Shown: positions 54,101 through 61,829 of the stretch, one piece after another
Numbering within the stretch: position 1 is the first letter of the stretch
Layout of the letters: each line of letters opens with the position of its first letter
Assembly: GCF_900099815.1 (NCBI RefSeq)
Contig: NZ_FNCW01000004.1
Span: 62,001-126,000 of the forward strand
Origin: Psychroflexus sediminis
GTDB lineage: Bacteria > Bacteroidota > Bacteroidia > Flavobacteriales > Flavobacteriaceae
Reading direction: 5' to 3'
Length of the DNA: 64,000 nucleotides
Notes under the pieces: model-generated
Database searches by the model: none
Seen by the model: the letters and a program-made list of their open reading frames with translations, nothing else
What the model was told of the DNA's origin: nothing
Position numbers and translations under genes: made by a program

Positions 54101-54136
54101 GCTCGAATTTTTTCTCAACTGAATATTACTTTCTAA
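51101..54136 (+). CDS. TonB-dependent receptor with N-terminal STN signalling domain
   Basis: This 1011-residue outer membrane protein has a signal peptide. A secretin/TonB short N-terminal (STN) domain follows at about residues 45-120, then a CarboxypepD_reg-like domain (VTGTVVDKDGNPLPGANIVV, about 137-215), a plug (ILRDGAAAQYGSDAIAGVINLV) and a beta-barrel ending in Phe. The STN domain and the upstream FecR/ECF pair point to ligand-induced transcription. No SusD gene follows, so a SusC/D glycan system is not shown; a siderophore, cofactor or peptide is possible. Two ATGs (51101, 51104) are both plausible starts. Confidence 0.92.
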   Translation: MMKIHKSQVEMNTGFISKRSTVKTLLSFVLSIFLAWQGFANTNLQQSLSVDYENAALIDILNDIKLRSNYKFFYDVNEIEETRKISVKAENLAFEDILKEIGAKANFDYAFNGDQVVLTAAVNPVAITEEVIQDRQVTGTVVDKDGNPLPGANIVVKGTSIGAQTDFDGNFSLQVPEDKSILVVSYVGFKNEEVNVDGKSSVEVQLKPDAGQLDAVVVVGTRGKPRTSFDSPVAVDNFKTSELEKTGRPAIDQQLMMRVPSYNATEQPVSDAAAHFNPADLRGLLPSRTLVLVNGKRKNVSALVYSYVTAGRGEVGVDMKAIPSAALESVEILRDGAAAQYGSDAIAGVINLVMKKEVDPFINTNFSTTTRGDGEMYQLESGFGIDLGPKGYANFTLSHMESQTTQRAGEITSLEDEANYWGVTDNTAYNTSDLRSFLDRNPSAGFQVGLPESQITNFAYNVGFELDEESQTEIYSFGTLTNREGSAPQFARVPYWVSGFQAIYPDQDFFLAKMAPHIKDHTFALGLKTTYNEWNFDLSSTLGKNRIDYYIKDSFNQSFGGSSPSDFYNGAHQFSHVVNNLDIDRTFYDTGLEALTLAFGVEQRTERYVTEEGEFASYGDGTPNDPTDRTGSESFGGFSPENVSDNYRSNFGVYTDVTADFTESFLVSGALRYENYTDFGSNVSWKLASRVKTLDDKLVFRGSVSNGFRAPALHQIYYTATTTTLTVNGVQQNGILDNKNPALRALGIPELDAETSFNLSGGMTYRFSRNSGITIDAYQIDVDDRIVLSGQVTATGDPNSPIDQTLSSVGVGSAGFFLNAIDTRTQGIDIVYSYNNIEIGRGFLSGSIAANFNKTEVQSTNFPSFIENNNLGDDLFSREDVSRVETWRPRQKIIGTASYEIDKLTANLSLMYYGSVTYRHPTNPVDDATYGGKTLTDLSFNYAFTDKINFTLGVNNLFDVFPDTFAEAYAGRGGHPQDRNLDFVGRFKYPWQTTQFGIDGARIFSQLNITF

Positions 54137-54161
54137 TCTTTAACTAAATCTAATTTAATTT

Positions 54162-54191
54162 ACCTCTGCCAATACTGGCAGAGGTTTTTTT
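54162..54191 (+). terminator. Intrinsic terminator after the TonB receptor gene
   Basis: ACCTCTGCCA (54162-54171), loop ATAC, TGGCAGAGGT (54176-54185), then a T run to 54191. The 10-bp stem is perfect. The rest of the region to 54316 is AT-rich with nothing else recognised. Confidence 0.9.
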
Positions 54192-54316
54192 ATGGTTCTG
54201 CTTTATATGAAATCGATACGAGATAAATTAATAGCAAAAGTCATTGGCTTAATTATATATTAGCTTTTATTTGATTCAGCAATTAATAGGTATAAATATA
54301 GCCCAAATTCAAAAAA

Positions 54317-54535
54317 ATGTCTGTCTTAGAAAAATCCATATTTGTTATAGCTGTAGGAATATTTGTTTATCTCTGGAATAAATATGCAGTAACGAAATTG
54401 ATCGAAAAATTTGTAAAGTTAAATCACCAAAACCGGTGGCTTGCTAAAAACGAAAACAGAATAATCGCGGGGATTCAATTATTTTACTGGTTGTTCTATC
54501 TGCTGTTTATTTTGGCCGTTCTGGTCTCTAAATAA
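54317..54535 (+). CDS. Small membrane protein, two predicted transmembrane helices, function unknown
   Basis: This 72-residue protein has two hydrophobic stretches, about residues 6-22 (KSIFVIAVGIFVYLWN) and 50-70 (GIQLFYWLFYLLFILAVLV), joined by a Lys/Asn/Arg-rich loop. No family is recognised. It stands alone between two terminators. A leader-like ATG context is present, but conservation is unknown. Confidence 0.5.
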   Translation: MSVLEKSIFVIAVGIFVYLWNKYAVTKLIEKFVKLNHQNRWLAKNENRIIAGIQLFYWLFYLLFILAVLVSK

Positions 54536-54589
54536 AGTTCAAAACCTTAAATTAATTTATCCTAATCCAAATCGGGCACGCCTCTAAAT

Positions 54590-54615
54590 AAAAAACCCCT
54601 GATTTACAGGGGTTT
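54590..54615 (-). terminator. Intrinsic terminator of tRNA-Arg
   Basis: AAACCCCTG (54593-54601) / CAGGGGTTT (54607-54615) form a perfect 9-bp stem around ATTTA. Read on the minus strand it is followed by TTTTTTATTT, a good U tract, placed 15 bases after the tRNA 3' end. Confidence 0.88.
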
Positions 54616-54629
54616 AGGTAAAAATCTTG

Positions 54630-54703
54630 TGACCACGGCAGGATTCAAACCTGCAACCTTCTGAGCCGTAATCAGATGCGCTATTCAGTTGCGCCACGTG
54701 GCC
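54630..54703 (-). tRNA. tRNA-Arg (anticodon ACG)
   Basis: On the minus strand the 74-base sequence folds as a complete tRNA. The acceptor arms GGCCACG and CGTGGTC pair with one G-U. The D-arm stem is GCGC/GCGC and the anticodon stem TCTGA/TCAGA closes a 7-base loop TTACGGC with anticodon ACG (54667-54669). The T arm is GCAGG/CCTGC with TTTGAAT. A34 would be deaminated to inosine to read CGU, CGC and CGA codons. CCA is not encoded and must be added by the CCA enzyme. Confidence 0.95.
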
Positions 54704-54764
54704 GTTTTGGGAGTGCAAATATATTTCTTTTTATACTTTTACCAAACATTAAATCACAATTATC

Positions 54765-55277
54765 ATGCAACTCACAGATTATATTAGAACTATCCCCGAT
54801 TTTCCCAAGGAAGGTATTAGCTATAAAGACATCACGCCCTTATTGATTAATCCTAAAGCTTGTGAATTTGCTCTCTCAAAACTAATTGAAGGACTTGACG
54901 GAAAACAAATTGACAAAGTGGTAGGTATAGAATCTCGAGGATTCCTATTTGGTATGCTTTTGGCCAAAGCGCTTGGAGTTGGCTTTATTCCTATTCGTAA
55001 ACCCGGAAAACTTCCCTCTAAAACATTTTCTCAAGCTTATGATCTTGAATACGGAAGCGACACTATAGAAATTCATAAAGATGCCATACACCAAGGAGAG
55101 CAAATTTTGCTTCATGACGATTTACTAGCCACTGGCGGCACGGCGGCAGCAGCCTGCCAGCTTTTGAATAAGTTGGGAGGTGAAATAGTCCAGGTCAACT
55201 TTATCATCGAATTGGACTTTCTTGGAGGCAGAAAGCTTCTGCCTAATAACAAAGTTAACTCGCTTATTCGCTATTGA
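54765..55277 (+). CDS. apt: Adenine phosphoribosyltransferase
   Basis: This 170-residue salvage enzyme forms AMP from adenine and PRPP. The flexible-loop region GIESRGFLFGMLLAKALG and the PRPP-binding motif LLHDDLLATGGTAAAA are present, as is RKPGKLPSKT. Normal length. It is alone on the plus strand, with the tRNA gene divergent upstream. Confidence 0.95.
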   Translation: MQLTDYIRTIPDFPKEGISYKDITPLLINPKACEFALSKLIEGLDGKQIDKVVGIESRGFLFGMLLAKALGVGFIPIRKPGKLPSKTFSQAYDLEYGSDTIEIHKDAIHQGEQILLHDDLLATGGTAAAACQLLNKLGGEIVQVNFIIELDFLGGRKLLPNNKVNSLIRY

Positions 55278-55375
55278 AACAGATTCAAATCCAGATTAAA
55301 TACAAAAGCTTAGTTAATTTATTTATGAAAAGCTGATAAAGAGTCATCTTGCGACTACGAAAAGCACAAAAAAGC

Positions 55376-55383
55376 TATCTTTG
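55376..55383 (+). promoter_or_regulatory. -7 box of the folE operon
   Basis: TATCTTTG is an exact TAnnTTTG match, 22 bases before the folE ATG. A TTG (55349-55351) lies 24 bases upstream, slightly further than the usual -33 spacing. Confidence 0.5.
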
Positions 55384-55405
55384 CTGCCACTAATTTTTTA
55401 AAAAA

Positions 55406-56083
55406 ATGTCCGAACAAAAACAAAAAAAGCTGATCGATGAAATCGGTGATAATCATATTGCTACTTCTTACGAAAACCCTGTAAGAGAGGATGCTTTTGA
55501 TATGACAGAAGATGAAAAGATTGAAAAGATAAAAGGCCATGTTCATGAAATCATGCATACCTTGGGTATGGATATGACAGATGACAGTTTGATGGGTACA
55601 CCTAAACGGGTGGCCAAGATGTATGTTAACGAGATTTTTGGAGGTCTTGATCCTGCGAAAAAACCTAAAGCCTCTACATTCGAAAACAACTACAAATACG
55701 GCGAGATGCTCGTAGAAAAAAATATCACTGTATATTCTACTTGCGAACATCATCTTCTGCCTATCGTAGGTCGGGCTCATGTGGCCTATATTTCCAGCGG
55801 CAGAGTTGTGGGACTTTCCAAAATGAATCGAATCGTCAATTATTATGCAAATCGGCCTCAAGTCCAGGAAAGGCTAACCATGCAAATTGTAAAAGAGCTA
55901 CAAAATGCTCTAGACACCGAAGATGTAGCTTGTATTATTGACGCCAAACACCTATGCGTCAACAGCCGTGGAATTAATGACATTGAAAGCAGCACGGTAA
56001 CCAGCGAATTTGGAGGAAAATTTAAAGATGAAAATGTGAGAAAAGAACTTCTCAGCTATGTCAATATGGACACTAAATTTTAA
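55406..56083 (+). CDS. folE: GTP cyclohydrolase I FolE
   Basis: This 225-residue enzyme starts folate/tetrahydrobiopterin synthesis by ring-opening GTP. The zinc and substrate motifs STCEHHLLPIVGRAHVAY and VVGLSKMNRIVNYYANRPQ are intact. The N-terminus is a charged extension. cysS begins three bases after its stop, and at least yidD follows in the same transcript. Confidence 0.95.
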   Translation: MSEQKQKKLIDEIGDNHIATSYENPVREDAFDMTEDEKIEKIKGHVHEIMHTLGMDMTDDSLMGTPKRVAKMYVNEIFGGLDPAKKPKASTFENNYKYGEMLVEKNITVYSTCEHHLLPIVGRAHVAYISSGRVVGLSKMNRIVNYYANRPQVQERLTMQIVKELQNALDTEDVACIIDAKHLCVNSRGINDIESSTVTSEFGGKFKDENVRKELLSYVNMDTKF

Positions 56084-56086
56084 CTA

Positions 56087-57580
56087 ATGGCTTTATACGA
56101 GCACCAATCTTTAAAGATTTATAATTCCATTTCCGGAGAAAAAGAAATCTTTCAACCACTGACTGAAGGTTATATCGGCATGTACGTCTGCGGACCCACG
56201 GTGTATAGCAATGTGCATTTGGGAAATTGCAGAACGTTTATTTCTTTTGATTTGGTTTTTCGTTACTTAAAGCATCTGGGCTATAAAGTTAGATACGTTA
56301 GAAATATTACTGACGCCGGACACTTAGAAAACGACGGCGAAGAAGGTGAAGACCGTATAGCGAAAAAAGCTAAACTTATGGAAATTGAACCCATGGAAGT
56401 GGTTCAAAAATACAGTGTGGATTTTCATCAAATTCTTGAAAAATTCAACAACCTTCCTCCTAGCATTGAGCCTACGGCAACCGGTCATATCATTGAACAG
56501 ATTGAAACTATAAAGACCATTATTGACAAAGGTCTGGCTTATGAAGTCGATGGCAATGTGTACTTCGACGTGATGAAATACCACGAATCGCAACATTACG
56601 GAAAACTTAGCGGTAGAAAAATTGAAGACCTTATTTCCAATACCAGAGAGTTGTCTGGACAAACTGACAAGAAAAATCCACAAGATTTTGCCCTTTGGAA
56701 AAAAGCAGAGCCACAGCACATCATGCGCTGGACTTCACCCTGGGGAGTTGGTTTTCCTGGTTGGCATTTAGAATGTACGGTCATGAGTTCCAAATACCTT
56801 GGCGAACAATTCGATATTCATGGTGGTGGAATGGATTTGAAGTTTCCACACCACGAATGTGAAATTGCTCAGGGACAGGCTTCAAATGGCAAAGATCCCG
56901 TGAATTATTGGATGCATGCCAATATGCTGACACTCAACGGCAAAAAGATGTCCAAAAGTACGGGTAATAATATTTTGCCCAGAGAACTGTTTACGGGTGA
57001 AAATGAAAATTTATCAAAATCCTATACCCCTCCTGTGGTAAGATTTTTTATGCTCCAAGCCAACTATCGAAGTATACTTGACTTTTCTGATGAAGCTTTG
57101 GCTGCTGCAGAAAAAGGATTCAACAAATTGATGGAGAGTTTAACTACACTGGAAACTATCAAAGCTTCAGATAGTTCTGATTTTGATGTTAGCGCCTGGA
57201 AAGATAAATGCTATGAAGCTATGAATGACGACTTCAACAGTCCTATTCTCATTGCTCATTTGTTTGAAGCGGTTAAGCAAATTAATTTAGCAAAAGCAGG
57301 CAAGCTTAATCTGAATCAGCAAAGTATTGATGTATTGATTACAACCATGAAAGACTTTATTTTTGAAGTCATGGGACTTGAAGATCCTGGAGAAAATTCC
57401 AAAACAACAGGCAGTACTAATGATTTTGAAGAGCTGATTCAGTTTTTAATTGACATGAGAAGTCACGCTAGACTCAACAAAGATTTTGACACCAGTGACA
57501 AAATCAGAGATAAACTCTTGGATATGAATGTTGAGCTCAAAGACGGTAAAACCGGTACAACTTTTCAGATACATTCCTAA
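56087..57580 (+). CDS. cysS: Cysteinyl-tRNA synthetase
   Basis: This 497-residue class I synthetase charges tRNA-Cys. The zinc ligand Cys35 lies in MYVCGPTVY, the HIGH motif appears as HLGN (44-47), further zinc ligands lie in GWHLECTV and HHECEIAQ, and the KMSKS loop is KKMSKS (286-291). The C-terminal anticodon-binding helical domain is present. It is flanked by folE and yidD on the same strand. Confidence 0.97.
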   Translation: MALYEHQSLKIYNSISGEKEIFQPLTEGYIGMYVCGPTVYSNVHLGNCRTFISFDLVFRYLKHLGYKVRYVRNITDAGHLENDGEEGEDRIAKKAKLMEIEPMEVVQKYSVDFHQILEKFNNLPPSIEPTATGHIIEQIETIKTIIDKGLAYEVDGNVYFDVMKYHESQHYGKLSGRKIEDLISNTRELSGQTDKKNPQDFALWKKAEPQHIMRWTSPWGVGFPGWHLECTVMSSKYLGEQFDIHGGGMDLKFPHHECEIAQGQASNGKDPVNYWMHANMLTLNGKKMSKSTGNNILPRELFTGENENLSKSYTPPVVRFFMLQANYRSILDFSDEALAAAEKGFNKLMESLTTLETIKASDSSDFDVSAWKDKCYEAMNDDFNSPILIAHLFEAVKQINLAKAGKLNLNQQSIDVLITTMKDFIFEVMGLEDPGENSKTTGSTNDFEELIQFLIDMRSHARLNKDFDTSDKIRDKLLDMNVELKDGKTGTTFQIHS

Positions 57581-57583
57581 GCC

Positions 57584-57835
57584 ATGTGGCGACGCATTTT
57601 GATTTTTCCTTTTGTGATGTTTATCAAGATTTATCAGTGGATTCTATCTCCCTTTCTAGGTTCCAACTGCAGGTTTCAGCCCACCTGTTCACACTATGCT
57701 TTAGAAGCCTTCAAAACTCATGGAGTCTTCCAAGGCTTTTACTTAAGTGTAATTCGAATTTCGAAATGTCACCCTTGGGGAAAATCCGGATATGATCCGG
57801 TTCCTCCACCTAAAAAACATTCAGAAACGAATTGA
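57584..57835 (+). CDS. yidD: Membrane protein insertion efficiency factor YidD
   Basis: This 83-residue protein has the YidD signature [27 protein letters not shown], here broken as [15 protein letters not shown] and QPTCSHYA, with its three conserved Cys, and the C-terminal [12 protein letters not shown]. It assists YidC in membrane protein insertion. It lies three bases after the cysS stop. Confidence 0.93.
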   Translation: MWRRILIFPFVMFIKIYQWILSPFLGSNCRFQPTCSHYALEAFKTHGVFQGFYLSVIRISKCHPWGKSGYDPVPPPKKHSETN

Positions 57836-57877
57836 AAGTTTCAATAATCTGTATATTAGCAACTAAATAATTTAAGC

Positions 57878-58693
57878 ATGTTCCAAGCCATTCAATGGGA
57901 CCCTTCACTGGGAATCGATTTAGGTATTTTTACGTTGAGATATTACAGCCTAATGTTTCTCATAGCTTTTGGAGCTGGGTTTTACATTACAAAACAAATC
58001 TTCATCTCTGAAGGTGTTTCCTTAGAAAAACTCGATAAACTTCTCATCTATACCATTCTTTCAACCTTAGTGGGAGCGAGACTTGGCCATGTGATTTTTT
58101 ATCAGCCCGAATTATTTCTCGAAGATCCTCTGTCTATTTTTCTGCCCATTAGTTTTGTACCAGAGATTGAATTTACAGGGTTTCGGGGACTTGCCAGTCA
58201 CGGAGCGGCTATAGGGATTGCCATAGGCATGTATTTCTATAGCAAAAATGTGACTGAGAAATCCATTTTTTGGATTTTAGATCGGATCACTATACCCGTT
58301 GCTTTTGGGGCTGTCTTTGTCAGGATTGGAAATTTTTTAAATTCTGAAATCGTCGGTAAGGCAACCAACTCCGATTTTGGGGTTGTTTTTGTTCAGTTGG
58401 GAGAAAGCTTCCCAAGACATCCCGCGCAGCTATACGAGTCTGTTTGTTATTTAATCCTCTTCGGAATTTTATCCTTGCTGTTCTGGAAAACCAAATTGAA
58501 AGAGAAAAAAGGGGTTCTCTTCGGAATCTTTTTTACCTTGCTTTGGACCATTCGTTTCTTCGTTGAATATGTTAAGGAACCTCAGGTGGCTGAACGGGCT
58601 GATTGGTTGTTTAATACCGGACAACTGCTGAGCTTGCCTATGATTGTTATTGGGCTTGCAATCATTTATTTTTCGAATGAAAGGGCCAAATGA
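57878..58693 (+). CDS. lgt: Prolipoprotein diacylglyceryl transferase Lgt
   Basis: This 271-residue integral membrane enzyme transfers diacylglycerol to the lipobox Cys of prolipoproteins. Conserved segments are GARLGHVIFYQPE, ASHGAAIGI, VRIGNFLNSEI with the conserved Arg and Asn, and RHPAQLYES. Its stop overlaps the start of a DUF192 lipoprotein (58690-58693), which is itself a predicted Lgt substrate. Confidence 0.95.
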   Translation: MFQAIQWDPSLGIDLGIFTLRYYSLMFLIAFGAGFYITKQIFISEGVSLEKLDKLLIYTILSTLVGARLGHVIFYQPELFLEDPLSIFLPISFVPEIEFTGFRGLASHGAAIGIAIGMYFYSKNVTEKSIFWILDRITIPVAFGAVFVRIGNFLNSEIVGKATNSDFGVVFVQLGESFPRHPAQLYESVCYLILFGILSLLFWKTKLKEKKGVLFGIFFTLLWTIRFFVEYVKEPQVAERADWLFNTGQLLSLPMIVIGLAIIYFSNERAK

Positions 58694-59172
58694 AACAGCT
58701 TAAATATTTTTTAGCCTTAGTCTTTGTGTTTTTGATTTTGTCCTGTCAATCCAGGCAGAATCAACATAAAGACCTCTCCTTGGAGTTCGAATTTAAAAAA
58801 GATACGCTTCTGAGGTTTATTCAGGGGAATGATACTATTGCCCCTGTTTTTGAGATTGAACTGGCTGAAACTGATTACGAAAAAGAAACTGGTCTAATGC
58901 ACAGAAAACAAATGCTATCAAATCAAGGCATGCTTTTTATATATAACAATGAAGCGGCCAGGCCTTCGTTTTATATGAAGAACACCTATATTCCTCTGGA
59001 TTTGATTTATTTGGATAAAAACATGGAAATTGTAGATTTCAATTTAAATACACTTCCCTTTTCTGAGGATTTAATCAGTTCTGATGTTCCTTCACGCTAT
59101 GTACTTGAAGTTAATGCAGGTGTTGTCAATGAGCTGAAACTTCAAAAAGGAGATCAGATAATTTTAAACTAA
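58690..59172 (+). CDS. DUF192 family lipoprotein
   Basis: This 160-residue protein has a lipobox (ILSC, Cys19) and a DUF192 domain with GLMHRKQMLSNQGMLFIY, RPSFYMKNTYIPLDLIYLD and the C-terminal VLEVNAGVV. The family is small, beta-rich and of unknown function; archaeal and bacterial members are often exported. It overlaps lgt by four bases and is followed by a terminator. Confidence 0.85.
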   Translation: MKQLKYFLALVFVFLILSCQSRQNQHKDLSLEFEFKKDTLLRFIQGNDTIAPVFEIELAETDYEKETGLMHRKQMLSNQGMLFIYNNEAARPSFYMKNTYIPLDLIYLDKNMEIVDFNLNTLPFSEDLISSDVPSRYVLEVNAGVVNELKLQKGDQIILN

Positions 59173-59203
59173 AAAAGGCAATCGATCTGACTGCCTTTTT
59201 TTT
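59171..59203 (+). terminator. Intrinsic terminator after lgt-DUF192
   Basis: AAAAAAGGCA (59171-59180) and TGCCTTTTTT (59192-59201) form a 10-bp stem with an 11-base loop, and the right arm continues into a U tract. The A arm begins in the stop codon region. Confidence 0.8.
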
Positions 59204-59345
59204 AAAAAACCAATTTACTAGAGGCTAATCCAAGCAATATCTTTATTTATATAAACGCTAAAAAACATTTTTTGTTACGACAATTAACAGACTTTAACAC
59301 TTTGATAATCAACCCGAAACCTTAGAAATAAAACCTATTAAAATT

Positions 59346-59714
59346 ATGAAAAAAAGAACTTTAGTCATCGGCGCCTCAGAAAATCCAGCCAGGTATGCTT
59401 ATAAAGCAATTCGGGCTTTACTACAAAAAGGCCACGAAGTTGTTGCTTTGGGAAAACAAAAAGGAAAGGTGGAAGGTGTTGAAATTCAAACTGAAGTTTT
59501 ATCGAGTCTGGATGTAGACACCGTGACGCTTTACATCAATCCTCAGCATCAAAAACATTACACGGCCTTTTTAATTGAACTGAATCCTAGCCGTGTCATA
59601 TTCAATCCTGGTACAGAAAATCCAGACCTGCAGCATAGGCTTGAAGACTCTGGGATCGAAACTTTAAACGCTTGTACTCTCGTACTTCTGGCCACGGATC
59701 AGTATGAGTCCTAG
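59346..59714 (+). CDS. CoA-binding protein (YccU-like)
   Basis: This 122-residue Rossmann-fold protein has TLVIGASENPARYAYKAIRALLQKGHEVVALG, a CoA_binding domain, split here as TLVIGASENPARYAY and KAIRALLQKGHEVVALG, and RVIFNPGTENPDL. It is cytoplasmic and of unsettled function. Its last 51 bases overlap the 3' end of the convergent symporter gene; the end LNACTLVLLATDQY is conserved in the family, so the overlap is real. Confidence 0.83.
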   Translation: MKKRTLVIGASENPARYAYKAIRALLQKGHEVVALGKQKGKVEGVEIQTEVLSSLDVDTVTLYINPQHQKHYTAFLIELNPSRVIFNPGTENPDLQHRLEDSGIETLNACTLVLLATDQYES

Positions 59715-61118
59715 AAAGGTAAGCAGGCCATTCAAAATCAGAATAAAGAAACCAAATTCAAAGTTCAAATAGGACAAGCTTAAGCTGCTTATCACATAGG
59801 ACAAGACTGGTGAAATTATGGCCACTAGTGGTATCCAGTAATCTTTTACTCGCCATTTTGTAAACAAACCAAAGGCATAAAGTCCTAAAAGTGGTCCATA
59901 GGTATAACCCGCAAATTCAAATAATTTGTTGATGACGCTCTTGTCTTCAATGGCATATTTAAAAACCATCATCACGCCAATAAGCACGAATGAAATAAGG
60001 ATGTGAATGTATTTTCTAACTTTCGTCTGTGAAGCTTCAGAGTACCTTTCCTGAATATTTAAAATATCTATACTTACAGAGGTTGTAAGCGAAGTAAGTG
60101 CAGAGTCTGCACTAGAATAGGCGGCAGCAATAAGCCCCAAGATAAAGGTAACAGCTACAGCTATTCCTAACACACCAGATGTGGCCACCGCAGGAAACAA
60201 ATCGTCTCTTGTTTCTGTAATCCCGATTAGGTCTGCATAATCGGTTAGCAAAAGACCTAAGAGTAAAAACAAAAAATTGACAACAGTAAGGACCAGAGTA
60301 AACCAGAAAATATTTTTCTGAGCATCTTTCAATGTTCTGCAAGTCAAGTTCTTTTGCATCATATCCTGATCGAGCCCGGTCATCACAATAGCGATAAACA
60401 TCCCTGATATAAACTGCTTAAAAAAGAAATCTGAGCTCTTATAATCTTCAAAAAAGAAGATTTTAAAATTATCATGAGTACCCAGATAGCTCCACAGGTC
60501 CTCAATTTGAAGCGCATCTGAAATAAAATAAATAGAGATTCCTAAAGCGATAAGCATAAACAGAGTCTGAAGCGTATCTGTCCAAACAATCGTTTTAATT
60601 CCACTCCTGAAGGTATAGAGCCAAATCAATAAAATAGTAATGCTTACCGTGGCATAATAGGGGATTCCAAGTGCATCAAAAACGATGAGCTGAAGCACAT
60701 TTGCTACTAAAAACAATCTAAAGCTAGCACCAACAATGCGAGAAAGTATAAAATAAGATGCCCCGGTTTTATAAGCTCGATTACCAAATCGAGTATCTAG
60801 ATAGGTGTAAATAGACGTCAGATTCAATCTGTAATACAAGGGTAACAGCACAAGACTTATCACAGCGTAACCAATAGTATAACCAAGAACAACCTGAAAA
60901 TAACTAAAACTGCTAAAGGCTACGGTACCAGGAATGGAAATAAACGTTACACCACTTAGCGAGGCACCAATCATCCCAAAGGCTACTAAATACCAAGGAG
61001 ACTGCTTATTGGCTTGAAAAAACTCAGAGTTACTTCCACTTTTATTGGTCAAAAAGGAAATAAAGATCAGAACCACAAAATAAGCCAGAACCAGGAGTAG
61101 AATTTGATAAGCTTGCAT
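59664..61118 (-). CDS. Sodium:solute symporter (SSS family)
   Basis: This 484-residue membrane protein has about thirteen hydrophobic segments in the LeuT-like SSS arrangement. The conserved SGVTFISIPG, GTDIVWTDTLQT-like (KTIVWTDTLQTLFM) and GLDQDMMQKNLTCRT segments and the ADSALTSLTTS loop are present. The substrate cannot be assigned; related flavobacterial proteins are called sodium:solute or proline/sialic-acid symporters. Its C-terminal 17 codons overlap the CoA-binding gene. Confidence 0.88.
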   Translation of the reverse strand: MQAYQILLLVLAYFVVLIFISFLTNKSGSNSEFFQANKQSPWYLVAFGMIGASLSGVTFISIPGTVAFSSFSYFQVVLGYTIGYAVISLVLLPLYYRLNLTSIYTYLDTRFGNRAYKTGASYFILSRIVGASFRLFLVANVLQLIVFDALGIPYYATVSITILLIWLYTFRSGIKTIVWTDTLQTLFMLIALGISIYFISDALQIEDLWSYLGTHDNFKIFFFEDYKSSDFFFKQFISGMFIAIVMTGLDQDMMQKNLTCRTLKDAQKNIFWFTLVLTVVNFLFLLLGLLLTDYADLIGITETRDDLFPAVATSGVLGIAVAVTFILGLIAAAYSSADSALTSLTTSVSIDILNIQERYSEASQTKVRKYIHILISFVLIGVMMVFKYAIEDKSVINKLFEFAGYTYGPLLGLYAFGLFTKWRVKDYWIPLVAIISPVLSYVISSLSLSYLNFEFGFFILILNGLLTFLGLILIRGQKYESTSV

Positions 61119-61135
61119 AGTCTAAGTTTGGCTGG

Positions 61136-61143
61136 CGAAAATA
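61136..61143 (-). promoter_or_regulatory. -7-like box upstream of the symporter gene
   Basis: The minus strand reads TATTTTCG, one mismatch to TAnnTTTG, 17 bases before the ATG at 61118. Confidence 0.3.
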
Positions 61144-61187
61144 CAAATGTTTCCTTAAGATTTTAATAAAACTAAAACTCAAAATTG

Positions 61188-61195
61188 TATTTTAG
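61188..61195 (+). promoter_or_regulatory. -7-like box directly before recR
   Basis: TATTTTAG, one mismatch to TAnnTTTG, lies only six bases before the recR ATG. Transcription would start at or very close to the start codon. Confidence 0.4.
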
Positions 61196-61201
61196 CCCGG
61201 T

Positions 61202-61825
61202 ATGGAGTTTTCATCAAAGTATCTTGAAAAAGCAATTGAAGAAATTGCTTTATTACCAGGAATAGGTAAACGCACAGCCCTTAGGCTGGCGCTGCATTTA
61301 TTGAAACAGCCGCAATCCCAAACCACAGATCTGGCTACAGCATTGGTAGACCTTAAAACCAAAGCCAGGCAATGTAAAAGTTGCCATAACATCTCAGACC
61401 ATGACTTGTGCGGTATTTGCAAAGATCAGACAAGAGATCAAAGCATGATTTGCGTAGTTGAAGACATAAGGGATGTTATGGCTATAGAAAACACGGAACA
61501 ATACAAGGGTATTTATCACGTTTTAGGAGGTAAAATAAGCCCGATGGATGGTGTTGGGCCTCAACAACTCAATATAGAAAGTTTGGTAGCCAAAATAAAA
61601 GCAGGACATGTTAACGAAGTTATTTTCGCCTTAAGCAGTACCATGGAAGGCGATACGACCAATTTTTATATATACAAACAGATTCAAGCTTCTGAATATG
61701 CTTTAAAAACTTCTACCATTGCAAGAGGTATTTCTATAGGTGACGAACTGGAATATGCAGATGAAATTACTTTAGGAAGAAGTATATTACAGAGAGTTCC
61801 TTTCGAAAATTCATTAAAAAACTGA
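61202..61825 (+). CDS. recR: Recombination protein RecR
   Basis: This 207-residue RecFOR component loads RecA at gaps. The N-terminal helix-hairpin-helix [17 protein letters not shown], the zinc finger [16 protein letters not shown] and the Toprim domain ([27 protein letters not shown]) are complete. The glycosyltransferase gene follows four bases after its stop. Confidence 0.96.
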   Translation: MEFSSKYLEKAIEEIALLPGIGKRTALRLALHLLKQPQSQTTDLATALVDLKTKARQCKSCHNISDHDLCGICKDQTRDQSMICVVEDIRDVMAIENTEQYKGIYHVLGGKISPMDGVGPQQLNIESLVAKIKAGHVNEVIFALSSTMEGDTTNFYIYKQIQASEYALKTSTIARGISIGDELEYADEITLGRSILQRVPFENSLKN

Positions 61826-61829
61826 CGGC

